NCBI GenBank assembly: GCA_018296165.2
Contig: JACKQL020000047.1
Coordinates: 1-64,000 of the forward strand
From: Termitomyces sp. T153
Taxonomy: Eukaryota > Basidiomycota > Agaricomycetes > Agaricales > Lyophyllaceae
Direction of reading: 5' to 3'
DNA length: 64,000 bases
Shown one piece after another: positions 47,230 to 56,929 of this stretch (within the stretch, counting starts at the first letter, position 1; the number at the start of each line of letters is the position of its first letter). The position numbers and the translations under genes were made by a program. The notes beneath the pieces were generated by a model. That model made no database searches and was not told the origin of the DNA. It worked only from the letters and a program-made list of their open reading frames with translations.

Positions 47230-48632
47230 ACCCGGCCACCCCCTCACTCCTCCCCCAGAACCCCCGCCATCCCTACCCCCAAATCAATTTCCATCTGGGC
47301 CCGCACCACTGCCAAGACCTCTGCTAGCCCAGGCAAAGCCTCCCCCGCGTCCGCTGCCACTTCCCACCATGACCCCGGGGCCACTGCATTATGCCGTTGA
47401 TGCCCTGCCAGCAACCTCTCCACCCTCGCCATCCCCTGCTGCAACTCTGGAGGCTGACCCATGGGCATCTGTGCCAACCTGTCTTGAATCAATGCGAATG
47501 CTGCGGAGGCACCATCCAAGAGAACCTGGTGCTCCCGCACCCAACCTGGCCCCAAACACAATCCATTTAGTAACAGGCAGAGAAGTGGGAACAACGCTTA
47601 TGAAGGATCCCCGCACGCCCCGAAGCAGCCTCGTTGGCCAGCCAATCCTCCCTCTGCCTTGCTACCTCCAACTCTGCCTGTAGCAGACCAGCCTCCGGCA
47701 CCATTTCCCACTCCTCCACCTCCTCTGTGGGCTGCCCCTCCTGCTGCGTCAGACACTCCTGCAAGCCCCGTACCTCTGACACTTGCTCCGGTGCCCCCTG
47801 CACTGAGGTGTTCCACGCCCGCTCCAACACCTCCTTCTCTGCCTGTGCCGCGTCTCAATCCTCCCTCGCCCGTCGAAGCTCTCCACTTCCTGCGGTCTGC
47901 CACTGAGGACACCCCCTCCCTCCGCCCACCCCGTGGAGGCCCCACCTGCCCTGCAGACCACCCCGAGCTTGCCTCCCCCAATGTCTGGGTCCTCCGCGCC
48001 TCGCCCAGCTGACTCCGCATCCAGTCCTTGTCCCACTCCTGCTCCGTGGCAATGCATGCTGCTCACCACTCCTATGAGATTGAGCACTTCTTGTGGTTTG
48101 CACGACATGGAAGGCAAACGGAAGTATCATGCTGCGAACCCATGGAGGGCACATCAAAGACGCAGGCCTCGCCCCACTGTGCATAGAGAACACACTGAGA
48201 ACAATGGATCAGCGCATGCGACAAAAGGGGACTCAAAGACTTACTGGGGCCTCATTTTGGCACCATTCCAGCGTCGGGGGGCCCCAAGCCCATGCCAATG
48301 CCCTTGCAAACTCCTCCGCTGTCACCTCTGCCTGAGGGATTTGCTGCAGCAGAGGGACCCCTTCTGCATCCCCCGCCACCAACCGGGGCACCATGGGACA
48401 AAATTTGGCCCACCTAGGGACCCCCGGAGAACCCACCACCACCACAGACAACTCTGTAGAACCCCGTCAGCCACCCCGAAGAAACAGGTTGACGCTGCTC
48501 ACAACTCCAGTACATCGTACCAGCTCGGCGCCGACGCTCAAACTCCTCCCCCTTGCTGTTGTACACGATCACCATGTCCGCATCTGAGATCAATGGGGCA
48601 GGGGGAGTGGCTGAATGACTGGGAGGGGACAT
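47230..48632 (-). pseudogene. Antisense coiled-coil protein gene inside element F (degenerate)
   Basis: Read against the LTR direction. The start at about 48632 reads MSPPSHSATPPAPLISDADM, then VIVYNSKGEEFERRRRAGTM. After a shift comes PLLQQIPQAEVTAEEFARAL, AWAWGPPTLEWC (48390-48250). Later frames give EWDKDWMRSQLGEARRTQTL (about 48030), then a long heptad-like stretch ELRRARED, stop, DAAQAEKEVLERAWN (47880-47800). The end reads VREHQVLLDGASAAFALIQD (47540-47480) and AEVLAVVRAQMEID. The stop in ARED*DAA is TGA in place of probable TGG. Charged, helical composition contrasts with the Pro-rich plus strand. No function recognised. Confidence 0.5.
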
Positions 48633-48850
48633 GACAAAGAATTTGAGGGAGCGCCGGGGTACATCCAAGGCCTTTTAATTGATTAGGAAGGACCCCCTGA
48701 TGCAGTGGCGGCCATGCTTCGACTTTGCCTCCCATGCTGCCGTCACTTGCTGTGGATTGATCAATATTACTGGGCTTCAACTCCCATGCCCCGCCAATCC
48801 CCAACCCGCCTCCCCGCGTCTCGAGGGTCTTGACACTGAAGGGGGGGTAA

Positions 48851-49986
48851 TGTCACGACCCGTTCCCTGAAGCCCCGTACACCGCCCAACAAACCCCCGC
48901 TCCCCCAGAACCCCCCCCCAATGCTTCGTTGAACTTCCCCAGCACTCTACGCCTACTCCGGCTAACTCCAGCACCTTCTCAGCTAACTCCAACGGCCTCC
49001 TGGCCAACTCCAACATCTTCCCCGCAGTCGCCAGCGCTTCCCCTGGAATTCCTGAGCCCCTGGGACCACTCCCCCGCCATGCCTGACCCCATTACACGTC
49101 ATCAACTCAACACCCTGGCTTCCCCGACTTACCCTGGAGTATCATGACAGCCTTGGAATGGACTGCGTCGCAATTGATCCCATCAACATATCAATGCGGC
49201 CCACCCTCTGATCATAACCAACACCCGTCGACTCTGTTGAGCTCCGCCAAGCCCCACCACCACAGCCAATGCCCCTGGAGCTCTTCAGTAGTCAGTATAT
49301 AAGACATAGAGTAGCTCTTCGTACTCTAGTCTTGATATTGCTTAACATTACCTATGGTCTGATTGGTTCCTTCTTGTGTTTTGTGTTTTGTGTCTCGTGT
49401 TTCATTTTCCTTATTCTCAGTCTCCTGGTCTTATCTCGTCTCTGTTCCATTATCTTTTCATTATCATTCCGTGTCTCCGCCTGAATCTATTCTTGTTTTC
49501 ATCTCATCTCCGTCTTGTTTTGTTTGACTCCGCCTCATCCCATTTGATTCTGTCTATTGTGCTCAAGTCCTCGACTGTAACATCCTCACAAACTCTGCAA
49601 TTACAATTACAAACCACCGATGCTCGTTACCACCCCTGGACCCTGCTATACACTCAGCTCCAAACCCCATCAATCCCTGTTGATCCCCCATCAGAACTCC
49701 AGCTCTGCTCCTGTCATCTGCGTAGCCTCTGCCTCCTCCACACCCACAGTACTCACACACAGACTCATGCCTGAACCCTGCCAAGTCCGTCCCCCTTTCC
49801 CGCAACCCATCCTCTACTCCTCCGGACCTCCCTGGACTTGCTCGGATCAATCTCCCCTGGCTATCCTCACAAGTCCCCAGTGCTTGGACCATCTCTGAAT
49901 GCTTGGTTGTCAGTGCAGGGAATCACATTTGCCTAGTAAGGACTCACCCAGTGTAGCTGAGCCCCCATGGTCAGCGGAACCTGACA
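48851..49986 (+). repeat. 3' LTR of element F
   Basis: 1136 bp, offset exactly 5950 bp from the 5' LTR, so no indel separates them. TATATAAG at 49296-49303. Confidence 0.93.
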
Positions 49987-50245
49987 GTGATGTATGCCAG
50001 AGTCAGGAACAGTGGAGGAGGGTTCCAGGGGCTCAGGAGAGTCAGGGAAAGGGTTGATGGCTGTGAGGAAGGTGTTGGAGTTAGCCAGGGGGCCATCAGG
50101 ATTTGCTGGAGAAGCATTGGAGTTACCTGGAGTAGGTGTCATGGGTTGACAAAGGTCAGGGGAGTTTAAGGGGGCATTGAGGGTAACTCCAGGGGAGTGG
50201 GGTGGCTGGAAACAAGGTTGGGGGTCCAGGGAGCAGGTCATGACA
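49987..50245 (-). repeat. Old family-2 LTR, outer part (right of element F)
   Basis: The minus strand begins TGTCATGACCTGCTCCCTGG at 50245 and proceeds through GCTAACTCCAACACC and CTCCTGAGCCCCTGGAACC to CTGGCATACATCAC at 49987, in the order seen in the other family-2 LTRs. It continues at 42900. Confidence 0.85.
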
Positions 50246-50357
50246 CAGGCTGCTGTGGTACCTGTAATAGGGTCAACACTTTGTTGACCAGAGACAGTGG
50301 GAGTAAACAAGCCCCACCTACAAATGGAGAAGGCATTGCAGACAATGCCTGCAATCC

Positions 50358-51135
50358 CTATAACTTCTTCTGCTGGAAGTAGTCTGCTACCTCCTGCACT
50401 AGAAAAATCATAAAAAGTTCCATGAACTTTACCAGATCAGTTGGGATGATTCCCTCACCCAATGACTGCTGATATGCAATATGCTTAGCTACTCTCACAG
50501 CTAAGCATTGCTGAGTTGAAGTCTTTGGGACCTCAACCTGATCTTGCCAGAATACCAACACCCTCCTACAGAGGATGTCATCTGGGTGTGCTTCACTGTT
50601 CATATCTGAGGTGTCTCTGACATCCTTTGGAATCATCTCAATAAATGCTGAGGGACCTGCTGTGCATAAGCCCAGTGTTGATCCTGCTTGCAATTGAACA
50701 GGGCCATAGGCCCTGTGAGGAGCTTCTTTCTCACTCCTCAGTGGTGTAATCACCATTGAGGAGTCACTATGATCTCTCACAGCCTCTGAAAAGGATCTCA
50801 ACCCTTCCACTTGCAGCATGGTAGGCACATGCAAGGGGTTCTTCCCCTTGCTTGTTGCCCCTGCTGCACCCTCTGGCTCTACCATCAGGTACATTTGAGC
50901 AAGGGCACTTGAGTGCCCTTCATTGTGGAGCTCTTCAGACCACCCAACAATGGTTGAACAGGAGTAACTGCTGGCAGTCCTCCTGGCATCACTCCACTTT
51001 CTCTCCTCACACCATGATGTGATGTGGCAACATCTGCTGGTTCATGTGGAACAGTTTGCACTGTTTCATCAAACCTTGGTTTGGCTCTAGGCCCAAACAC
51101 CTAACCTTCCATGGTCACCACCATGCCCATTGCAG
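50358..51135 (-). pseudogene. Remnant of an unrecognised transposon-associated protein (copy 3 of 3)
   Basis: Two overlapping frames: 51100-50885 and 50894-50358 (178 codons). The second reads RRVLVFWQDQVEVPKTSTQQ, then CLAVRVAKHIAYQQSLGEGI, IPTDLVKFMELF. The CLxxxVAKHxxxxxSxGxxIP block resembles MQKCLQLYIAKHLQLLASRG...VPRSDLIEYIKLF at 26740. A frameshift near 50890 and a stop after the first Met codons. Function unknown. Confidence 0.45.
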
Positions 51136-51440
51136 AAGGTGTATGTTAAAATTTTAATGTCCTGATTGTAATTAGTGGCAGTGAACTTCTCTTTTCAGAG
51201 GTTTGGCATCTTGCTCCACAAATGAGTACATGCTTGTTTGACTTAAAAAAATGTAACATTTCCATTATGGTTTGCACAGCTTATGGTCCACACCTTTAGT
51301 CAATTTATCTTGTCTACAGAGTATGAAGTAAGGCACTGCCTTATGTAATTAAGATACAAGTATTTACAGGTAGCATCATGTGACACTACTTACTGATAAT
51401 ATAGATAAATTAACATCAAGAGTAATTGCTATTGAGAGGT
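51136..51440. other. Short AT-rich spacer
   Basis: No gene or repeat recognised. Confidence 0.4.
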
Positions 51441-52374
51441 AATGGGTGCTCTGTTACAGCATGAGTGTTTTTCAAGGAGTCACAGGCAAGAAAGGAAGCC
51501 CAGGAGGCCAACAAGGGCCAGGCAGTGGCAGGAGTGGCAGGTCCATATACAACATTGGATCTATCACTGTCAGAAATACTTAAATGGATGTCAGCAATCA
51601 ATCTGCCAATGCTGGCAGTGGCTCCAGTGCTACCAGTGGGTCTGGCATCCCCAGCAGGTCCAGTGTCAAAACTGTGTAGAGTATTAGCATTGAGTCTGTT
51701 GTTCCTTGCAGAGCCAGCACCAGGCCAGCCCCAGCTGATAAGAAAGGCTAGCAAAGCAGAGATCCCCCAACAAGAATGGAGGAAATACACTGCCCAGACA
51801 CCTCCTCATAGTCCTCCCCCACCTACTCATTCCAAGTATAAATCAGTCACCTCAGACAAAGACAACAACAGCACCAGTGACAACAACAATCATTCCAATG
51901 ATGAAAATGCTGGTGGGATGAGATCACACTGTCAATGAGGCTAGGGAAGTACCTCATGATGGCACCTCCATGTGCAGGAGCACAGCTCCACCCTCCTTGT
52001 TGATACTGTCAAAAGAAGGGGCTGCAGTGTGTCAAGACAAAGGAAAGAATCTCATCCAATGCCTGCCAGCTTGTCCTTAAGAAAACCTGCAGCCTCACAA
52101 GGGATCACAAGGAAGAGGTCCAGAGGAACAAGGGCAAGAAGAAAAAGAAGGAGAAAAGGCAGAGAAAACCCAAGTCTACTAAGTATGTTGATGGTAAGTG
52201 CCAATTTCCTCAACTGAAATAATTTACTAACAACAGACAGAACCAACAACACTGGTTGCTGGGCCATTAATGATCCCCCCAGCAGATATACCAGCAGCCA
52301 CCAGAAAGGGAAGGAGAAAGGAACAGGCAGATCTGCTAGTGGCCAGCAGAAAAGGGAAGGGGAAGGAGTGAGCA
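51441..52374 (+). pseudogene. 3' interior of a third LTR-element family
   Basis: 51465-51938 is open for 157 codons with an Asn/Asp/Ser-rich end (SDKDNNSTSDNNNHSNDENA); 51972-52217 ends in a basic stretch KRSRGTRARRKRRRKGR. No pol motif. A long purine tract (AAAAGGGAAGGGGAAGGAG, 52350-52369) precedes the LTR, which supports this being the 3' end of an element. Confidence 0.5.
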
Positions 52375-52443
52375 TGTCAGGACCCATACCATTTCCTCCT
52401 TCTCTTCATCATTATCCAACCTCAGATTCTACACAATCCCTAT

Positions 52444-52502
52444 CTGGATCTCAGCCACACCCCCAGATCTCAGCCACACCCCCAGATCTCAGCCACAGTC
52501 CT
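52444..52502. repeat. ~19-bp tandem repeat, about three units
   Basis: CCCCAGATCTCAGCCACAC-like units repeated head to tail in the 5' part of the LTR. Confidence 0.85.
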
Positions 52503-52564
52503 GTTCCAGCCACATCCAGGTTTGAGCCACCCCTAGGACTGCTTTTCCTGTTCTAGACCATTAT

Positions 52565-52855
52565 CACAGGCCCAGATCACTTGCACAGGTTTCAGATCAC
52601 TTTCACCTGTCCCAGATCACTTCTCCCTATTCCAGATCACTCCACAGGTTCCAGATCACTTCCACCTGTCCCAGATTACTTCCACCTGTCCCAGATCACT
52701 TCCAAAATTGCTTTTGTTGTTCCAGATCACTTTCTGCTATGACTTAGATCACTTCCACCTGACTCAGATTACTTCCACCTGACTTAGATCACTTCCACTG
52801 GACTTAGATCACTTCCACTTGTGTTAGATCACTCCCACCTGACTTAGATCATTTT
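52565..52855. repeat. ~20-bp minisatellite with CACCTG cores
   Basis: About 14 imperfect units of AGATCACTTCCACCTG[TA]C[CT][CT], lying 30-320 bp upstream of the TATATAAG box. At least six units carry CACCTG, an E-box (CANNTG). Confidence 0.88.
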
Positions 52856-53245
52856 CAGCTTTCCCTTTGGGTAGTGTCCTACAGCTATATAAGGTCCACT
52901 AGTCTGTAGCTACACTCCAGTCTTGAGATTACCTATTGTGTCCACTTTTTACTTGTGTTCATTCTCCTCTATCGTTCTCTTCAATCTATCAGTTTCCAGG
53001 TTTATCTTCTCCAGTTCTCTTATTTCTCAACTCAACCACATACTTGTTGGCTATCAAGTCTGCCCAGGTGGTTCTTTTGCTCTCACTGCAGGCACCAGAA
53101 GTTGTTTCCCTTGGAACAAGTGAAAAAGAAACATGTTCTGCCTTTCCTAAAAAGAGGCATCTATATATTATGCAATGACTCCTGGAAAAGTGGCTGTACC
53201 TCAATCTTCCAACAACCTGGGAAGATTCCTTATGTAATGCTTATG

Positions 53246-53945
53246 TAAAATTATGTAACTTGGCTGGCCTCTAATTTTTGGCCTTTTCCTTTGGTGTGTG
53301 GCAAAGATCAATCATTGCACTGAAACACTCTTTCTTTTGACCTCTCTTTCCAATCTGAAGCATCAACCATTCTCTCTGCTCTGATACTGTGAGAAGAAGC
53401 TTTGACTGGCCTGATAGACTCTACTGACCCTCTTTTGGAGGTTTTTACACTTAACTGGCCATGTATGCTCTACTTTTTGTCATCTCCAATCACTGATCAT
53501 ATAGCTGATAACCAGATTTCCACTATTGCATCCTTCTTCAGGCTTTTTCTGAGCATTGAGTATCTTTCTCTTCTTTCAGGTGAGCTTTCTTTTCTTTGCT
53601 TAATTGTCCAATGGCTGATTTTGGTGGTTGTTTCTATATTGAAGCTGAATTGGGCTAGGTATACTCCTTTTTTGAGTGTAACTTTTATGGACTAATCATG
53701 GCTGAAATCAGACTTCACTACATTCTTCATTAGGCTCCTTTTCTGAGTGTTCAGTAGCTTTGCAGGTATGCTTTTTCTATATTTGTCTGAGAACTAATTC
53801 AAGTATTATTCATTTTCTTTGTTAAACAGTTATTGGCTTTCTGCTTTTAAGGTAGATCTCTTTCAAACACCAAATTGCTAACCTCTGTGAATTTCAGCAC
53901 CTAATGTATATGAGTTGACAGTGTAGTATAGATATTCTCAATAGA
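53246..53945. other. Unassigned, AT-rich
   Basis: A 97-codon frame (53402-53695) has no recognisable motif. No repeats found. Confidence 0.35.
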
Positions 53946-54075
53946 TCTGGGACTTTGCATTGAGTTTGAAATACAAGGACCTAACCAAATGAAGTGAGGT
54001 TGGGTCTGGGATGGAGCATTGAGTAGAATATCAAGGACCTAACCAAACAAAGTGAGGTTGGGTCTGGGATGAAGC
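53946..54075. repeat. 58-bp tandem repeat, about 2.3 units
   Basis: AAGGACCTAACCAAA...GAGGTTGGGTCTGGGAT occurs at 53975 and 54033, with a partial earlier unit (CTGGGACTTTGCATTGAGTT). Confidence 0.85.
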
Positions 54076-54077
54076 AA

Positions 54078-54112
54078 GAGTTACAGGCCCGTGCCAAAGG
54101 CACGGGGCGTAG
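54078..54112. other. Perfect 8-9 bp hairpin, possible Helitron-type terminus
   Basis: TTACAGGCCCGTGCCAAAGG then CACGGGGCGTAGC: the stem CCCGTGCC/GGCACGGG closes on an AAA loop. TTACAGGCCCG recurs at 54284-54294. GC-rich hairpins of this kind near CTAG-type ends mark Helitrons, but no RepHel gene or clear 5' end is visible. Confidence 0.35.
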
Positions 54113-54299
54113 CTTGTTAGACAATGGAAAATGACTTTTTCCAAAACCAAAAGCTGACAAAGAAATGGCATAACATGTTTCTTTGTTGTAGTAAGTAGTT
54201 TCGCAATCTTAGGACTTACACCAGTTTTATCCCGCGAGACTAAGCTTTTGTGACTGTATACTGCCATTTCAGGTGGTCTACCATTACAGGCCCGAAACT

Positions 54300-55500
54300 C
54301 GAACCACTTTTTTCTATGATGTCACGCACGTGGCAATGATCATCCCATGAATGTTCTTACTCACCTCGAAGACTATCCCGGAAGGACAGTGTGCAAGGAT
54401 TTAGAAGAATTCCTCACGACTACCCACCCTGGGTGATAGCCAGAACTTCACAAGACACGATGTTGGGACTTTTGTCTTGGAAACTATCTTGTCCAAAAAA
54501 GTACAGTGTTCAATGGGCAGTCTCTAGGGCCGATCAGATTTCTCTCTCACCAGCATCACTTCCTTCTGCGCCGGAGTTTCATTCTAAGATCAGATGCTCT
54601 AGTGTACTGCTAATGTTCCCTCCATGTCGTAACTATTCCTTCTTTGTTGGAGCTTTGTTCTATAATCAGATGTTTCTCTAATGTGCTGTGAACATTCTCT
54701 TTATGTCATACTGAAACCTTCTCTCACAAGGCATGGATTCACCGGGATCAGGCACTGACTGCTGCATCAATACCTATCTGAGAGCTCCTAATTGACTTGA
54801 CTTCTCATCATTTTTCTTCAGCGATGGCTGATGACATTTTGGTCTTTGCCTAGAACTTACCAATTTTCACTCAGTGTTATGGATTCGCCCAGCCATGCCG
54901 CATTTATGGAAAAATTATTGGTAAGAATTCAGGGTGATCTTGATTTCTTTCCTGTAACTCGACGGAGTTCCGAGGTCCTGTACTATTTTTGAGGCGCACG
55001 TTTGCACACCTGAGGCTTGTCTTTACTCTGGTTAGCAATCTCATGACCTGTAGATGATTCTATCCGTCGGCTTTGTGATGAAGAGTAGAGTGCCTTTTGA
55101 ACGCTGCCGGCAGCACTTACTAACCAGTGGAGTCACGATATTCGCCAAGAGACGGTTAACGTTGTGTGAGGACTCTGCTGATACGTCCAACCGAGCAATC
55201 AACCCCTTCTTAGAAAGAATTATTAGGAGAATAACCCGACATTTGAAAGCATACAGTCGAGGAGAGCTCAATAGCCTTTTTGTAGGATTTAGATCAGTGA
55301 GATCGTACTGCAGAATCGCTAAGAATCTGAAAAGAGTAGGATTCACGCGACCTTTTCCTTCGACCGCGGCATCTTACTGCTGAATCTGTTCTCAACAATG
55401 TAGAAGCCATATGTTTTATGTGAACTTCTCAGCGGCCCGTGTCATCTTAGGCACGTTTGACATGACATACAGCTTGTCGTAAGTGATTCAGTTGCACTCC
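54300..55500. other. Host-like DNA with an unassigned 109-codon open frame
   Basis: CpG content rises here. 55054-55383 (+) is open with charged helical content (FLERIIRRITRHLKAYSRGE), but the minus strand is open over the same interval (55346-55041), so coding is undecided. No family recognised. Confidence 0.3.
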
Positions 55501-55537
55501 CATCCTACATTGTTTTTTTTCGGGGCATTTCATAGTG

Positions 55538-55545
55538 TATAAAAG
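55538..55545 (+). promoter_or_regulatory. TATA box of the glycopeptide gene
   Basis: TATAAAAG, 69 bp before the chosen ATG, in a GTGTATAAAAGGCC context. Confidence 0.7.
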
Positions 55546-55613
55546 GCCTCAACAAGATGTTTTTCTTCATCAGTTTCTTGATAGTCCTTTTCGCAATTTG
55601 CAACTTGACCTCG

Positions 55614-56543
55614 ATGCATTTCAAAACCACCGTCATCTCTCTCTTGGCTGCTATCACCATCGCAGTCAAGGGCGAAACACACACCGTTCATTTTGTCAAC
55701 AAGTGAGTGTATCCACCGTTTCAGATCCAGTATAATCCCTTATTCTTTTCTCTTCGATGAAGTTGTGGTCATGGAACTGTAAGTATTTCTGGACGTCATT
55801 CACATACTCTCGAGGTTGCTGAACTTTTGCGCAGCCTACGCTTATTCAAGGACCGAATGTTCTATCCACGGGAGCCGACTTTACATCGAACGGTCCTCTC
55901 ATTAGTGCCATCGCGTAAGAATCGATTAACACTGCTCACGATATGTACACTTTATTGACGAATGGATCCTTTCCACGTGCAGGTATCTTCAGACAGGTAA
56001 TAAAGTCTCGACATTTGCTATTGAGTTCTATACTTACAAATATTTTAGGCGCTTGCGGCTTTAATGGAGAAGGTTGTACCCTTATCGAGATGACTCTTGT
56101 AAATCCCACCACGCCTGGGTCAGGATCAAGCGCCGATATCTCATTGATACCACCGTGCGTCACCACTAACTATACCATCCGTTTACTTATGTTTTGAAAT
56201 CAGTCATGCATTTTCTGTAACGAGCGGTTTCGGGTGTGTAAGATACTCTCACACATGACTTCTATACTTACGTGTATATTTGCCTTTCCAAGTTACTTCA
56301 ATGGCTGCGATGGTGCTGGTGCAGACTGTAATATTGTCTTTCTTCCATATAATTTTTTGTCTGATTTGATCCCATAGGCACTTCCCCCTCTTGCCCAACA
56401 GCGTTTTTTGAGCCTGATGACACTCATGTCCAAGTTGCCTGCCAGACCAACAATGTTCGTTGCCATTTTGTTTATCACGATTCAACAATCTGCTGACCAG
56501 TTATGGGTGGCAGGTCGACCTTGCTGTCACTTTCTGTGACTGA
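55614..56543 (+). CDS. Secreted glycopeptide-type cysteine-rich protein (9 exons, 158 aa, intact)
   Basis: Exons: 55614-55702, 55763-55778, 55835-55914, 55983-55996, 56049-56154, 56204-56233, 56293-56327, 56378-56454 and 56514-56543. They total 477 nt, in frame, with GT..AG introns throughout. Residues 1-20 (MHFKTTVISLLAAITIAVKG) are a signal peptide. The mature part has eight Cys, suggesting four disulphides. It carries blocks seen in the small agaricomycete proteins annotated as glycopeptides: NNCGHGTPTLIQGPNVLSTG, then AYLQTGACGFNGEGCTL, FNGCDGAGADC and VQVACQTNNVDLAVTFCD. Its biochemical role is not established, though secretion is clear. Exons 2 and 4 are micro-exons of 16 and 14 nt. No stops: probably functional. 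Confidence 0.9.
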
Positions 56544-56929
56544 AGTTCTAGCTAAATCATCTACTGCAGCAACTTGAAAGGACTGCCTGTAAATATGTTC
56601 TCTGTGCGAATCAGAAGAGAAAGAAAATTGCCATGATATTTCAGTACCAGTGTCCCGTAGTTCGCGTCATTTCTCCGGTTATCTGTTTTGACCCTTCATG
56701 ATGTTCAAAAAGATTCGACCTAGTATCTGTTCGTTCTGTCAGTACAACGATGGTTTACACCTTTCAAAACGCTGTTGATGGAAGCTTCAGAATTTGCCTC
56801 AGTTTGGAGACCACAACTGTTCTGGCTGGCTCTGTGTCTAAAGGGATCAGAGTACCTTGATCCAAGGATGAGAAACTTTACCCGTGTGACGATACAAGAC
56901 AAGTTGCAACTTGTTTGAAAAGATTTTCA

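Larger units (their letters stand above)
42901..49986 (+). mobile_element. Element F: complete family-2 LTR element without visible pol
   Basis: Two 1136-bp LTRs (42901-44036 and 48851-49986) flank a 4.8-kb interior; flanking GTGAT on both sides (42896-42900, 49987-49991) is a perfect 5-bp target duplication. PBS and polypurine tract (GAAGGGGGGG at 48838-48847) are present. I find no RT, RNase H or integrase motif in any frame, so it would depend on a helper: a large retrotransposon derivative. It retains abundant CpG, unlike its surroundings, hence recent. Confidence 0.9.
52375..53245 (+). repeat. LTR of the third family (3' end not resolved)
   Basis: Starts TGTCAGGACCC right after the purine tract. 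TATATAAG at 52886-52893 and AGTCTTGAGATT at 52919-52930, the promoter layout of family 2. Sequence after about 53000 is not shared with family 2, and I could not find a definite CA end, so the right coordinate is a guess. Confidence 0.6.

Noticed and set aside
47933..48634. 233-codon plus-strand frame in element F
   Set aside because: Composition-driven; the opposite strand reads a more protein-like, heptad-rich sequence over the same interval.
53402..53695. 97-codon plus-strand frame
   Set aside because: AT-rich debris without motif, signal peptide logic or splice context.
55041..55346. 101-codon minus-strand frame opposite an equally long plus-strand frame
   Set aside because: Both strands are open, no splice or motif support for either, so neither was called as a gene.
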